From: Mogibacterium sp.
Lineage (GTDB): Bacteria; Bacillota; Clostridia; Peptostreptococcales; Anaerovoracaceae
Assembly (NCBI GenBank): GCA_017433975.1
Contig: JAFRGD010000031.1
Span: 168,419-232,418 of the forward strand
Direction of reading: 5' to 3'
Length of the DNA: 64,000 bases
Positions 52,416 to 61,368 of this stretch are shown here, in pieces (positions within the stretch are counted from its first letter, which is position 1; each line of letters begins with the position of its first letter). The translations under genes and the position numbers were made by a program. The notes beneath the pieces are model-generated. The model had not been told where the DNA came from. It saw only the letters and a program-made list of their open reading frames with translations, and did not search any database.

Positions 52416-52809
52416 TTAGCCCGCAAGAGCCTTCTCGAGGAGCATCTTCTTTTCAGCGTCCGGCGCTCTGTCAAAGCAATAGTTGAAATACGTGGTTCGC
52501 TCATCCGCATGGCCGGCATAGGATCGGATCGTGTTGATGTTTATGCCGGCATCAATGAGAGAAGATATAGGTCTTACGCAATTTGTGCGACGATCGGTAA
52601 AGGATGCCGAGCCTTTCACAGTACTTTTTCAGAAGTATGTTTACCTCTTTATAGCTCATCGGAAGCTCTGTAGTCGAGAATATATACTCGCTTTTACAGT
52701 TGTGCTTCTCCTGATACGCCCTCGCGGTGTCGACGAGTTCAAGGGCAGCGCTTGGCAGCAGCACTTCTCTGTCTTCATGGCTCTTGGTGTGTTCCACAAC
52801 TTTTTCGGG
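52416..52809 (-). pseudogene. Truncated, frameshifted tyrosine integrase
   Basis: Only the C-terminal third of a phage/ICE-type tyrosine recombinase is left. The first piece (52809 to about 52565) reads VVEHTKSHEDREVLLP and HKLRKTY, which contains the HXXR catalytic box. A one-base shift near 52560-52570 moves to a second frame reading SSLIDAGININTIRSYAGHA and ERTTYFNYCFDRAPDAEK, with the second catalytic His and the nucleophile Tyr, ending at 52416. The N-terminal two thirds, including the first catalytic Arg, are missing. The coding sequence stops being integrase within one or two bases of the 36-bp palindrome at 52809. Confidence 0.85.
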
Positions 52810-52844
52810 CTATACTAAGGGCAGAAAATGCCGTATAGTATAAC
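52809..52844 (+). repeat. 36-bp palindromic cassette repeat, copy 1
   Basis: Identical to copies at 53110-53145 and 53760-53795. The left arm GCTATACTAAGGGCA and right arm TGCCGTATAGTATAAC are near-perfect inverse complements around GAAAA. It includes AAGGG six bases before an ATG (52828), which opens a 26-codon ORF beginning MPYSIT that overlaps the start of the next gene. Flanks differ between copies. Confidence 0.9.
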
Positions 52845-52873
52845 TATAACTTGGAAGGAAAGGAGGGAAACAA

Positions 52874-53101
52874 ATGGAAATGATTGGTTACTTAGGCAGA
52901 AAGGTTGATGTTGTTTTGAAAGATAAACAACATTTTTCTGGATATGTTTTTGATTGTCTCGAAGCGGAAGATTCCGATATTGGAGAAGATTGCATCGATT
53001 TGGCTCCCTTGGATTCAGAGTGTATAATTGCAATTCCAATAAAAGATATATTGACAATAGTTCCCGATGATCGTTATAGAACATTTGATTTTAGGTCATA
53101 G
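52874..53101 (+). CDS. Sm-like (LSM) small protein
   Basis: A 75-residue protein. GYLGRKVDVVLKDKQHFSGY (about 5-24) and the closing CIIAIPIKDILTIVP fit a short LSM beta barrel, the fold of Sm/Hfq and many small phage or clostridial proteins. SD AGGAGG precedes ATG 52874. It is the only gene between palindrome copies 1 and 2. The repeat-borne ORF ends at 52908, overlapping its start out of frame, so translation could be coupled. Function unknown; RNA binding is a guess. Confidence 0.65.
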   Translation: MEMIGYLGRKVDVVLKDKQHFSGYVFDCLEAEDSDIGEDCIDLAPLDSECIIAIPIKDILTIVPDDRYRTFDFRS

Positions 53102-53109
53102 AACTTAAT

Positions 53110-53145
53110 GCTATACTAAGGGCAGAAAATGCCGTATAGTATAAC
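53110..53145 (+). repeat. 36-bp palindromic cassette repeat, copy 2
   Basis: Identical over 36 bases to copies 1 and 3, 265 bp after copy 1. Its ATG (53129) opens the 32-codon ORF described separately. Confidence 0.9.
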
Positions 53146-53227
53146 TGAGTATGAGGAGCAGGAATGCGAGTTTTATCCTCAGAATCAGCAGTGCATCAGG
53201 GAGAAGTGTCCGTTTTATCCTGCATAA
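53129..53227 (+). CDS. Short ORF starting inside repeat copy 2, Cys/Tyr-rich
   Basis: Thirty-two residues beginning MPYSIT from the repeat, then CEFYP and CIREKCPFYP: two similar Cys-X-Phe-Tyr-Pro halves, suggestive of a tiny metal-binding knuckle. AAGGG stands six bases before its ATG, within the repeat. It ends 16 bp before the GNAT gene. It may be a real peptide or a leader that couples translation to the GNAT gene. Confidence 0.45.
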   Translation: MPYSITEYEEQECEFYPQNQQCIREKCPFYPA

Positions 53228-53243
53228 CGAGCGAGAGGAGAGT

Positions 53244-53693
53244 ATGAAAATGTCAGAGTTTAGTGTTGGGGTCTGTAAGGACAACGAAGTAATAAAAGAG
53301 ATTTTTAGAGAGTATTCCCAGATTAAAGGTGCGGAGAGCTGCTTTGTTTCTTTTGACAAGGAGCTTGCTGACCTGGACGGATATTATAAGGGCGGAGCGT
53401 TGCTTCTTGGAAGCGAGGATGGGACTCCTGTAGGAAGCATTGCTATCAGGAAGATTGATGATGCGACCTGCGAGGCGAAGAGATTGTTCATCAAGCCAGA
53501 GTTTCGCGGCAAAGGCTATGCGAGAGTAATGCTTGGTACCATGCTGGATAAAGCAAAAGAGCTTGGCTTTAAAGAAGTTACGTTCACAACCAAGCCTGAA
53601 GTGATGAAGGTTGGATATGAGCTATATAAGCGCATGGGCTTTGAAGAGGTTGGCGAGAAAGACGGAATCGTTAGCATGAGGATGGAATTATAA
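53244..53693 (+). CDS. GNAT-family acetyltransferase
   Basis: A 149-residue acetyltransferase. CEAKRLFIKPEFRGKGYARV (about 76-95) is the acetyl-CoA motif A, with the RGKGYA pyrophosphate loop, and YKRMGFEEVG (near 131-140) is motif B. ATG 53244 has GAGAGGAGAG upstream; a frame from 53151 is open but lacks a start signal. Target (antibiotic, protein, polyamine) unknown. Base use is AT-richer than the chromosome. It lies between palindrome copies 2 and 3. Confidence 0.88.
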   Translation: MKMSEFSVGVCKDNEVIKEIFREYSQIKGAESCFVSFDKELADLDGYYKGGALLLGSEDGTPVGSIAIRKIDDATCEAKRLFIKPEFRGKGYARVMLGTMLDKAKELGFKEVTFTTKPEVMKVGYELYKRMGFEEVGEKDGIVSMRMEL

Positions 53694-53759
53694 AATATCT
53701 AAAAATGGCTGAACCTGATACCGCTTATTGTGTTCTTCATAGTAGATAGGCTGAGAGGA

Positions 53760-53795
53760 GCTATACTAAGGGCAGAAAATGCCGTATAGTATAAC
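53760..53795 (+). repeat. 36-bp palindromic cassette repeat, copy 3
   Basis: Identical to copies 1 and 2, 614 bp after copy 2. Its ATG (53779) opens a 19-codon ORF (MPYSIT start) that stops at 53838, 20 bp before the antitoxin gene. Confidence 0.9.
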
Positions 53796-53858
53796 CAAAC
53801 TAAAGTTGACAAGAGTGCGTTGGCGTAATACAATGTGATACGTAAGGAGGTGATGCAA

Positions 53859-54071
53859 ATGATTTCACTAAGACTAAATCAGGATGATGAACGCATAATC
53901 CGTGAATATGCGAGATTTAATAACCTGAGCGTATCAGAGTTTTTGCGTCAGGCTGCACTCGAAAGAATTGAGGCTGAATACGATCTTGCTGTGATCCGTG
54001 AATACGAGGAACGCAAGGCAAGCGGAAACGTGAAATACTATTCACACGAGGAAGTGTGGGGCGATGTATAA
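53859..54071 (+). CDS. RHH antitoxin (RelB/DUF6290 type)
   Basis: A 70-residue antitoxin. MISLRLNQDDERIIREYARF and NLSVSEFLRQAALERIEAEYD form the ribbon-helix-helix; the tail EEVWGDV would bind the toxin. I chose ATG 53859, since AAGGAGG is eight bases before it. The stop overlaps the toxin gene by eight bases. RHH proteins of this sort repress their own operon. Confidence 0.87.
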   Translation: MISLRLNQDDERIIREYARFNNLSVSEFLRQAALERIEAEYDLAVIREYEERKASGNVKYYSHEEVWGDV

Positions 54072-54336
54072 AATCATCTATGAGGAAAAAGCTGTAAGAC
54101 AGATAAAGAAGCTTGACCCGTCAGTAAAAAAGCTAATTCGCTCATGGATAGAAAAAAACCTTGTGGACACAGAAAATCCGCGCATTCATGGGAAGGGACT
54201 GACCGGAGACAAGAGCGGCTACTGGCGATATCGCGTAGGAGATTATCGTATTATCGCAGAAATAAATGATACAGAAATAACAATCATAATTATCGAGGTC
54301 GCTCATAGAAGCAAGGTGTATAAAAGCTTAACATAG
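54064..54336 (+). CDS. RelE/ParE-family toxin
   Basis: A 90-residue toxin. YEEKAVRQIKKLDPSVKKLI (about 6-25) is the N-terminal helical hairpin, GYWRYRVGDYRIIAEI (about 52-67) the catalytic core with the conserved Tyr-Arg-Tyr-Arg, and IIIEVAHRSKVYK the last strand. RelE-type toxins cleave mRNA in the ribosome. It overlaps the antitoxin gene; the pair can stabilise the island. Confidence 0.9.
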   Translation: MYKIIYEEKAVRQIKKLDPSVKKLIRSWIEKNLVDTENPRIHGKGLTGDKSGYWRYRVGDYRIIAEINDTEITIIIIEVAHRSKVYKSLT

Positions 54337-54464
54337 ACAGGGCATTTGGGCAACTGCTTTTGGGTACACTTTTGGGTACATTTGACCGAACCACACCCGG
54401 TGGACGATGCCAACTCCTTTCTTTTCAATGGGTTCAGCGTTTCGCCTGAAAAAAGGAAGCCCAA

Positions 54465-54487
54465 TTCGAGCCCCTGATCATCCACCA
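54465..54487 (+). repeat. attR-type repeat (copy of tRNA-Lys 3' end)
   Basis: Exact 23-base copy of 52131-52153. It is not preceded by the rest of a tRNA, so it is a scar of integration. Confidence 0.85.
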
Positions 54488-54491
54488 ACGG

Positions 54492-54513
54492 CTCCGCAGA
54501 TGCGGAGTTTTTT
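54492..54513 (+). terminator. Original tRNA-Lys terminator, displaced by the island
   Basis: CTCCGC-AGAT-GCGGAG followed by six T. Its distance from attR equals that expected for the terminator of the uninterrupted tRNA gene. Confidence 0.75.
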
Positions 54514-54918
54514 CTTTTTTCAGAAATGCTGAAATATCAACGTGTCTACGGAATCGCATGCCCCGAAAACGGGCCGCTGTAATGTCTTTTGGCTTTGCTC
54601 TTTTGATTACACTTTGCGAATTTTGATTACACTCTGTCTCTCTTTCGGGGGTATGCCTTCTCTAACACCATTGCGTACTAGATCTATCACTTTCTGAACA
54701 GTGACTCAACCGACCGCTGAGCACTATAAAGGTGAAAAGAGTACTGTTTTTCCCAAGTGTACATAGTAGTTAGAATAACGGTAGCTATCTAATTGACGGG
54801 TGAGGAGGCATGGTGCTAAATTAAAAATGGGAAATACCCTCGCAAATGCAAGTGATTATATCGCAGCAGCGAATTAGAAAGAATTAGGCTGGAATTCCAT
54901 TTTGAAAGGAAGAGGCGC

Positions 54919-55758
54919 ATGAAAAGAACGTCTTTCAAAAAATGGGCTATCATCGCGATGGCGGTGCTGATGGCGTTTGCTCTGGCGGGATGCGGATCGG
55001 GGCAGTCCTCCGGTGACGGCGAAGAAAAAAAGCCGGACATCGAGATTCTCGACAGCGGTGTCAGCGCAAATGAGAACGGTGATTACACTTATGCGGTCGT
55101 ATTCAGAAACAATACGGAGAAGGCCATCAAAATAGCTTACTTCGACGTGACCGCATATGACGGCGACGGCAAGAAATTAAAGGCGCAGGACGATTGGTAC
55201 ACCATGGTGCGGGTCGAGAATGTGAGGCCGGGAGCAACTGCGGCGTGTACCGTGATGAGGAAGCAGGAATGGGTGGAGGACTATGGCGGGATCATGCCGT
55301 TCTCCGAAGTGCCTGCGGACGTGCAGTTCAAGCGCTCCATTTCGACGTCATTCCGGAAAGCGGACAGTAAGGACATCAGCCTGAGAGTCGTGGACTTTGA
55401 ACTGGTGGACGGTGAGCATATCCCATGGGTCGGTACGGGCGAGGAGAACGGACCGGTGTACGATGGTGATGATGACATCTTTTTCATAGCCACGGTCGCG
55501 AACGACGGGGAAGAAGATTTCTTCTATGACCCGACAGCAGATGAGTGTACGATATACGCTTGTGGTCATGTCGTTTATAAAGACGAAACCGGCAAGGTCA
55601 TCGGGGGAGCTGACTTGTTCATGGGCGGTCTGAACGCTCAAGACCCCCGTGTGGAAATCAAGGCCGGCGGGGAAGCGGAAGTCCTGTTCGAAGGAATACA
55701 CTGTTATTGGCCGAGCGAAAGCCAGGAGCTTTATGTGGAGGCTGTCGATTACGAATGA
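54919..55758 (+). CDS. Lipoprotein of unknown function
   Basis: A 279-residue lipoprotein with signal peptide ending LAGC (Cys25), a Ser/Gly/Glu linker and then two halves, each probably an immunoglobulin-like beta sandwich: residues 40-145 (YTYAVVFRNNTEKAIKIAYF) and 150-275 (IFFIATVANDGEEDFFYDP). The FxNNT-type phrases suggest FxLYD/DUF5780-like extracellular domains. SD AAGGAAGAGG. Stand-alone gene with its own terminator, just outside the island. Confidence 0.75.
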   Translation: MKRTSFKKWAIIAMAVLMAFALAGCGSGQSSGDGEEKKPDIEILDSGVSANENGDYTYAVVFRNNTEKAIKIAYFDVTAYDGDGKKLKAQDDWYTMVRVENVRPGATAACTVMRKQEWVEDYGGIMPFSEVPADVQFKRSISTSFRKADSKDISLRVVDFELVDGEHIPWVGTGEENGPVYDGDDDIFFIATVANDGEEDFFYDPTADECTIYACGHVVYKDETGKVIGGADLFMGGLNAQDPRVEIKAGGEAEVLFEGIHCYWPSESQELYVEAVDYE

Positions 55759-55789
55759 AATCGTCCCGGATCTCGACTACAAATGAATA

Positions 55790-55829
55790 ACCGCAACCTC
55801 TGGCAAAGGGAAGAGGTTGCGGTTTTTTA
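55790..55829. terminator. Bidirectional terminator
   Basis: ACCGCAACCTCT and AGAGGTTGCGGT form a perfect 12-bp stem with a 10-nt loop and six T to the right; A-rich on the left. It separates the lipoprotein gene and the convergent mal operon. Confidence 0.9.
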
Positions 55830-55844
55830 TTCACTGAAAGAGCC

Positions 55845-57392
55845 TTACGCCTCGATCACGGCGAACGACTGCGGAGCCAGGGTCAGATTGTCGCCGAGGA
55901 CCTCCGCCGCGTTGATCGAGTAGGCGACGTGCCGGCCACTCAGCCGGTCTGAAGTCCAGCTGACCGGCGCCGAGGAAGGGTTGACTGCGAGGAGCAGGCT
56001 GCCGCGCCGGTAGACGAACGGGGCGTCCGCTTCCGCCCGGATTGCTTCGAAGTCCGCGTCGGCCTGCAGATTTGTGTAACGGTGGCGCAGCGCAGTCAGC
56101 CGGCGGGTCTCGGCGAGCAGGGAGTTCTCGTCACACGCCTGGTCGGCCACGCACGGAGCGTCAGCACTGTGATCGTACGGCAGATACAGCTGGTCCTCCG
56201 AAGCCTCCGAAAAGCCCAGGTTCCGCCCGCGGCTCCACTGCATCGGGGTGCGGGTTCCGGTCCGCTGGTAGCCGCCTTCTTTTGTCTTGACGTCGAGGTA
56301 CCGCATGCCGATCTCGTCCCCGTAATAGAGGAACGGCACCCCCGGCATCGTCAGGAGGAAGGCATAGGCGAGCTTCAGTTCGTCCGCTGTCAACGTCCGC
56401 GCCGGGCGCGGCGTGTCGTGATTGCAGGTGATGAGCGAGATGTAACCATTCCCTCTGGACGCCTCGTACCGCGGCAGGTACTCGCGAAGGAACCGACGGA
56501 TGTCGCCGCCGGCATCCCTTTTGAAGTAACTGTGGTCACCGCCTTCGGTCTCGTAGTCGCGGAGCAGGGTGTTGTAGCCGTTGCCCCAGTGATTCAGATA
56601 GAAGTCCATGTGGAAGCCGGCCTGGTTGATCGCCTGGACCGGATTCGACCATTCGCTGATGAGGACCGCCTCCGGGTAGTCCCGGTCGAGCATCGCGCGG
56701 ATGTCCTGCCAGATCGCGCAGGTGGCACTCCTCTGATCGTCGTCGTTCTTGACGAGGTAGTCGGCCATGTCCACGCGGAAGCCGTCGCAGCCGCGGTCCA
56801 TCCAGAAGCGCATGACGTCCTTGATGGCCTCGCGCGTCGCGAGGGCCTCCGGCGAATCGACCGCGGACATCCACGGCTTGGTCCGGTTCAGCCACCCGTA
56901 ATTCAGCGCAGGCTGGGACGCGAAGAAATTCAGCATGTACGCGCCGTTCCGCTCCGCCATGCCGCAGATGTACGGCTTGCCCTCAATCCCTTCGAACGCG
57001 TTGCTTGTCCAGACGTAGCGGCCGGAGTATTCGTTCGGTTCGGCCTTGCAGGACTCCCGGAACCACGGGTGCTGGTCGGACGTGTGCCCGCAGACCAGGT
57101 CGAGGAGCACGTGCATGCCGCGCTTGTGGGCCTCCTCAAAGAGCTGGTATAGGTCCTCGTTCGTCCCGTAGCGCGGCGCGACTTTCTTGTAATCCCGGAC
57201 GTCATACCCCGCGTCCATGAACGGCGAGTCGTAGCAGGGATTGATCCACAGGGCGTTGCAGCCCAGGTCGCAGACATAGTCCAGACGGGCTATAATTCCT
57301 TGCAGATCGCCGATTCCGTCCGCGTTGGAGTCCTGGAAGGACTGTGGATAAATTTCGTAAAATACGGCGTTTTTCAGCCATTCTGTGGACAT
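55845..57392 (-). CDS. GH13 alpha-glucosidase (oligo-1,6-glucosidase/maltase type), cytoplasmic
   Basis: A 515-residue GH13 enzyme without signal peptide. The barrel signature regions are visible: DLVCGHTSDQHPWF (near 98-111), GFRVDMADY with the nucleophile Asp (near 199), LISEWSN with the acid/base Glu (near 237), and CNHDTPR with the third Asp (near 310). NADGIGDLQGI is typical of the alpha-glucosidase side. It probably hydrolyses maltodextrins brought in by the adjacent transporter. SD GGAG. Last gene of the operon. Confidence 0.9.
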   Translation of the reverse strand: MSTEWLKNAVFYEIYPQSFQDSNADGIGDLQGIIARLDYVCDLGCNALWINPCYDSPFMDAGYDVRDYKKVAPRYGTNEDLYQLFEEAHKRGMHVLLDLVCGHTSDQHPWFRESCKAEPNEYSGRYVWTSNAFEGIEGKPYICGMAERNGAYMLNFFASQPALNYGWLNRTKPWMSAVDSPEALATREAIKDVMRFWMDRGCDGFRVDMADYLVKNDDDQRSATCAIWQDIRAMLDRDYPEAVLISEWSNPVQAINQAGFHMDFYLNHWGNGYNTLLRDYETEGGDHSYFKRDAGGDIRRFLREYLPRYEASRGNGYISLITCNHDTPRPARTLTADELKLAYAFLLTMPGVPFLYYGDEIGMRYLDVKTKEGGYQRTGTRTPMQWSRGRNLGFSEASEDQLYLPYDHSADAPCVADQACDENSLLAETRRLTALRHRYTNLQADADFEAIRAEADAPFVYRRGSLLLAVNPSSAPVSWTSDRLSGRHVAYSINAAEVLGDNLTLAPQSFAVIEA

Positions 57393-57407
57393 GGGGTCTC
57401 CTTTGCG

Positions 57408-59041
<1,634 letters not shown>

Positions 59042-59045
<4 letters not shown>

Positions 59046-59917
59046 CCTTTGACCGCTCCCGACATACCTTCGACGTAGAACCTCTGCATGTAGAGGAACA
59101 GGATGGCGATAGGTATGGATATCAGCACCGCACCCGCAGCAAAGCAGGTATACCACTGGTAAATGTATTCTTTCTGCAGCATGTTCCACAGACCGATCGC
59201 TACGGTGAACTGGTCCGCGTTCGCGCGGCACAGGACCTTCGCGAAGATGAAGTCGACCCACGGCGCGATGAACGCAGTCATGACAGTGTAGATGACGATT
59301 GGCTTGGCCAGCGGCATGGTGATTCGCGTGAACACCTGCCACTGCGTCGCTCCGTCCATGATCGCCGCCTCGTCGATGGACCGCGGGATCGTATCGAAGA
59401 AGCCCTTCGAGATCTGGAAGCCGAGGCCCGTGCATGCGCAGTACACGATGATCAGGCCGAACCGGATCATGGAGCCCTCCGTCAGGCCCATGGACTTCAG
59501 GATGAAGTACTGAGCGATCATCGTCATGAAGCCCGGGAACAGGCCGAGAATCATGGCCAGGTTCATGTATGGCTTACGGAATTTGAACCGCATGCGGCTG
59601 AGCGAATAGGCGACCGACAGAACGAAGAAGGTACTGATGATGCAGCTGCAGATTGCGATAATCAGCGTGTTCATGAACATTTTAGGGAAGTTCAGAACGT
59701 TCTGGTCCGTCAGAAGTTTGATGTAGTTGTTAAGCGTATACCCTTGCGGCAAGAATGTATTGGTGTATGCACCCGGCTCTGCGCGGAAGCTGGTCAGGAT
59801 AATCCATACAATCGGCAGGATCCAGATCAGGGCCAGCACGGCCAGCAACACGTGGACGAGTACGTTTACGGCCCTCCTGCGAGGACTCAGTTTGTTTTTC
59901 TCTAACTGGTTTTCCAT
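59042..59917 (-). CDS. malG: Maltodextrin ABC transporter permease MalG
   Basis: A 291-residue permease with six helices. VNVLVHVLLAVLALIWILP is the first; SIDEAAIMDGATQWQVFTRI with PLAKPIV is the EAA loop that docks on the ATPase. ATG 59917 overlaps the malF stop (TGATG). Together with MalF, it forms the channel for maltooligosaccharides. Confidence 0.93.
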
Positions 59918-61263
59918 CACATGAACGCCTCCTCATTCTTGTAGGAACTGGAGTTCCGGTAGGTGAGCAGCGTGATGATCGTCAGGATGACGAAGGTCAT
60001 GATGCCGATAACAGCGCCGAGGTTGTAGTATTGTTTTTCAACGGTCAGCTTGTACAGCCAGGTGACGAGCAGGTCGGTCTGACCGGCTGTATCGCCGACA
60101 TAGGTAGGACCGCCGCCGGACAACAGGTAGATGATGTTGAAGTTGTTGATGTTGCCTACGAAGCTTGCAATCAAGTAAGGCGTTGTGACGAACAGCATGT
60201 ACGGCAGTGTGATCCGGAAGAAGATCTTCACGGACCCGGCGCCGTCCATCTTGGCCGCCTCGTAAAGCTCGCCCGGGATATTCTGCAGAATACCTGTCAC
60301 CTGCAGCATCGTATACGGAATACCGACCCATAGGATGATTACGATGATCGTGATCCTCGCAATCGTGGCGTTGGTCCAGAATGGGATCGGCTCGGATATG
60401 AGCCCCCAGTTCTGTAGTAGGACGTTGATCGCGCCGGACGGCTGCAGCATGATGTTCATGATCATCAGCGTGACGAACTGAGGAACGGCGATCGAGAGAA
60501 CGAAGCAGAATCTCCAGAAAGCCTTGCCCTTGGTGTCCTTGCGGTTGATGACCATGGCCAGGACCATGCCGAGGATGTAGTTGAGGAATGTCGCGAAGAT
60601 CGCCCAGACGATCGTCCATGCGAGGACGTGCCAGAACTGCCGGCCGATGTTACCGTTCATGTTCAATACGCGCATGAACTGGTTCAGGCCGTCCCAGTCA
60701 AACAACATGAGATGCCCGTCTTCCTTGGAGTAGGTGGTGAAGGCCATCGTGATCATGTAGACCAGCGGAACGATGTTGAAAACCAGGATGCCGAGGCACG
60801 GAAGTGTCATCAGCGTGATGTGCAGATTGCCGTCAAACAGGCTCCGGACGTCTTCCTTGAGCGTTGGCACCGGGTGACCGGTTTCGATCAGCCTCTGTAG
60901 TTTATAAGAATGCCGCATCTGCAGGATCCAGAGCGCTACGATAGCAGCAACCACAAAGCATGTGATTACGCCTGCGAGGAGGATCTGCTGCGAATTATCG
61001 CCGGCAGTGTATTCATAAATCTGTTTGGCTTCGTTCCAGACTTTTCCCTGCTCCTGCGTACCGAGGCTCGGGAGCATGAGCAGGTTCGAAAAACCTGCGT
61101 TGATCATGAAATACCAGAAAACGATTTCAAAGAGGAAAACCAGAACGCCCTTTACTATCTGCCGATGCCAAATCAATCCGGCTCCCATAAACACAGCCGA
61201 TAGCTTTGTATAGAGATCACCGTATGTCAATGCATTCTTTACAGTGATTCGGTCTTCTTTCAT
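59917..61263 (-). CDS. malF: Maltodextrin ABC transporter permease MalF
   Basis: A 448-residue permease. Two extra N-terminal helices (about 37-60 and 95-118) precede a charged loop and the six-helix core that begins near 150. ELYEAAKMDGAGSVKIFFRI (EAA loop) lies near 335-354. N-terminal extension like this is usual in Firmicute maltodextrin permeases. SD AGGAGG. Coupled with malG by stop/start overlap. Confidence 0.93.
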   Translation of the reverse strand: MKEDRITVKNALTYGDLYTKLSAVFMGAGLIWHRQIVKGVLVFLFEIVFWYFMINAGFSNLLMLPSLGTQEQGKVWNEAKQIYEYTAGDNSQQILLAGVITCFVVAAIVALWILQMRHSYKLQRLIETGHPVPTLKEDVRSLFDGNLHITLMTLPCLGILVFNIVPLVYMITMAFTTYSKEDGHLMLFDWDGLNQFMRVLNMNGNIGRQFWHVLAWTIVWAIFATFLNYILGMVLAMVINRKDTKGKAFWRFCFVLSIAVPQFVTLMIMNIMLQPSGAINVLLQNWGLISEPIPFWTNATIARITIIVIILWVGIPYTMLQVTGILQNIPGELYEAAKMDGAGSVKIFFRITLPYMLFVTTPYLIASFVGNINNFNIIYLLSGGGPTYVGDTAGQTDLLVTWLYKLTVEKQYYNLGAVIGIMTFVILTIITLLTYRNSSSYKNEEAFM

Positions 61264-61303
61264 AACGGGTTCCTCCTAATGGAGTTAAAACATTGCGATA
61301 GAG

Positions 61304-61331
61304 CAGCGGCCGGGCCGGAACCCGGCCGCTG
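61304..61331 (-). other. Strong hairpin between malE and malF
   Basis: CAGCGGCCGGG and CCCGGCCGCTG form a perfect 11-bp stem with a 6-nt loop and no T run. As after oppA, it sits just behind the binding protein gene and likely raises malE mRNA over the permease mRNA. Confidence 0.65.
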
Positions 61332-61368
61332 TATTAAAGTCTGTCAGATACGATAACTACACTTTGTC

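Larger units (their letters stand above)
52131..54487. mobile_element. Small integrative island at tRNA-Lys, degraded
   Basis: Bounded by a 23-bp direct repeat of the tRNA end. It contains a tyrosine integrase remnant, TTTTGGGTACA repeats near both ends (52270-52300 and 54358-54380) and three cassette-like modules headed by identical 36-bp palindromes. Base use is AT-richer than the flanking chromosome. No conjugation or replication genes remain, so it cannot move by itself. Confidence 0.8.
54337..54918. other. Island end and AT-rich spacer without genes
   Basis: Contains TTTTGGGTACA twice (54358-54380), the attR repeat (54465-54487), a terminator, and then TTTTGATTACACT twice (near 54600 and 54617), a pattern like the GGGTACA pair and perhaps from another lost element. 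No ORF with coding character is seen until the lipoprotein gene. Confidence 0.6.

Noticed and set aside
52809..53795. CRISPR array (three identical 36-bp repeats)
   Set aside because: Repeat length fits, but the intervals are 265 and 614 bp and contain genes, repeats are palindromic with embedded start codons, and no cas genes are seen.
52809..53795. Ordinary integron attC sites
   Set aside because: Repeat ends (GCTATAC and TATAAC) do not fit the RYYYAAC/GTTRRRY core rules, the repeats are identical throughout, and the nearby recombinase is of phage/ICE type rather than IntI.
54465..54487. A second tRNA-Lys gene
   Set aside because: Only the T-loop side, acceptor 3' strand and CCA are present; D and anticodon arms are missing, so it is an att scar.
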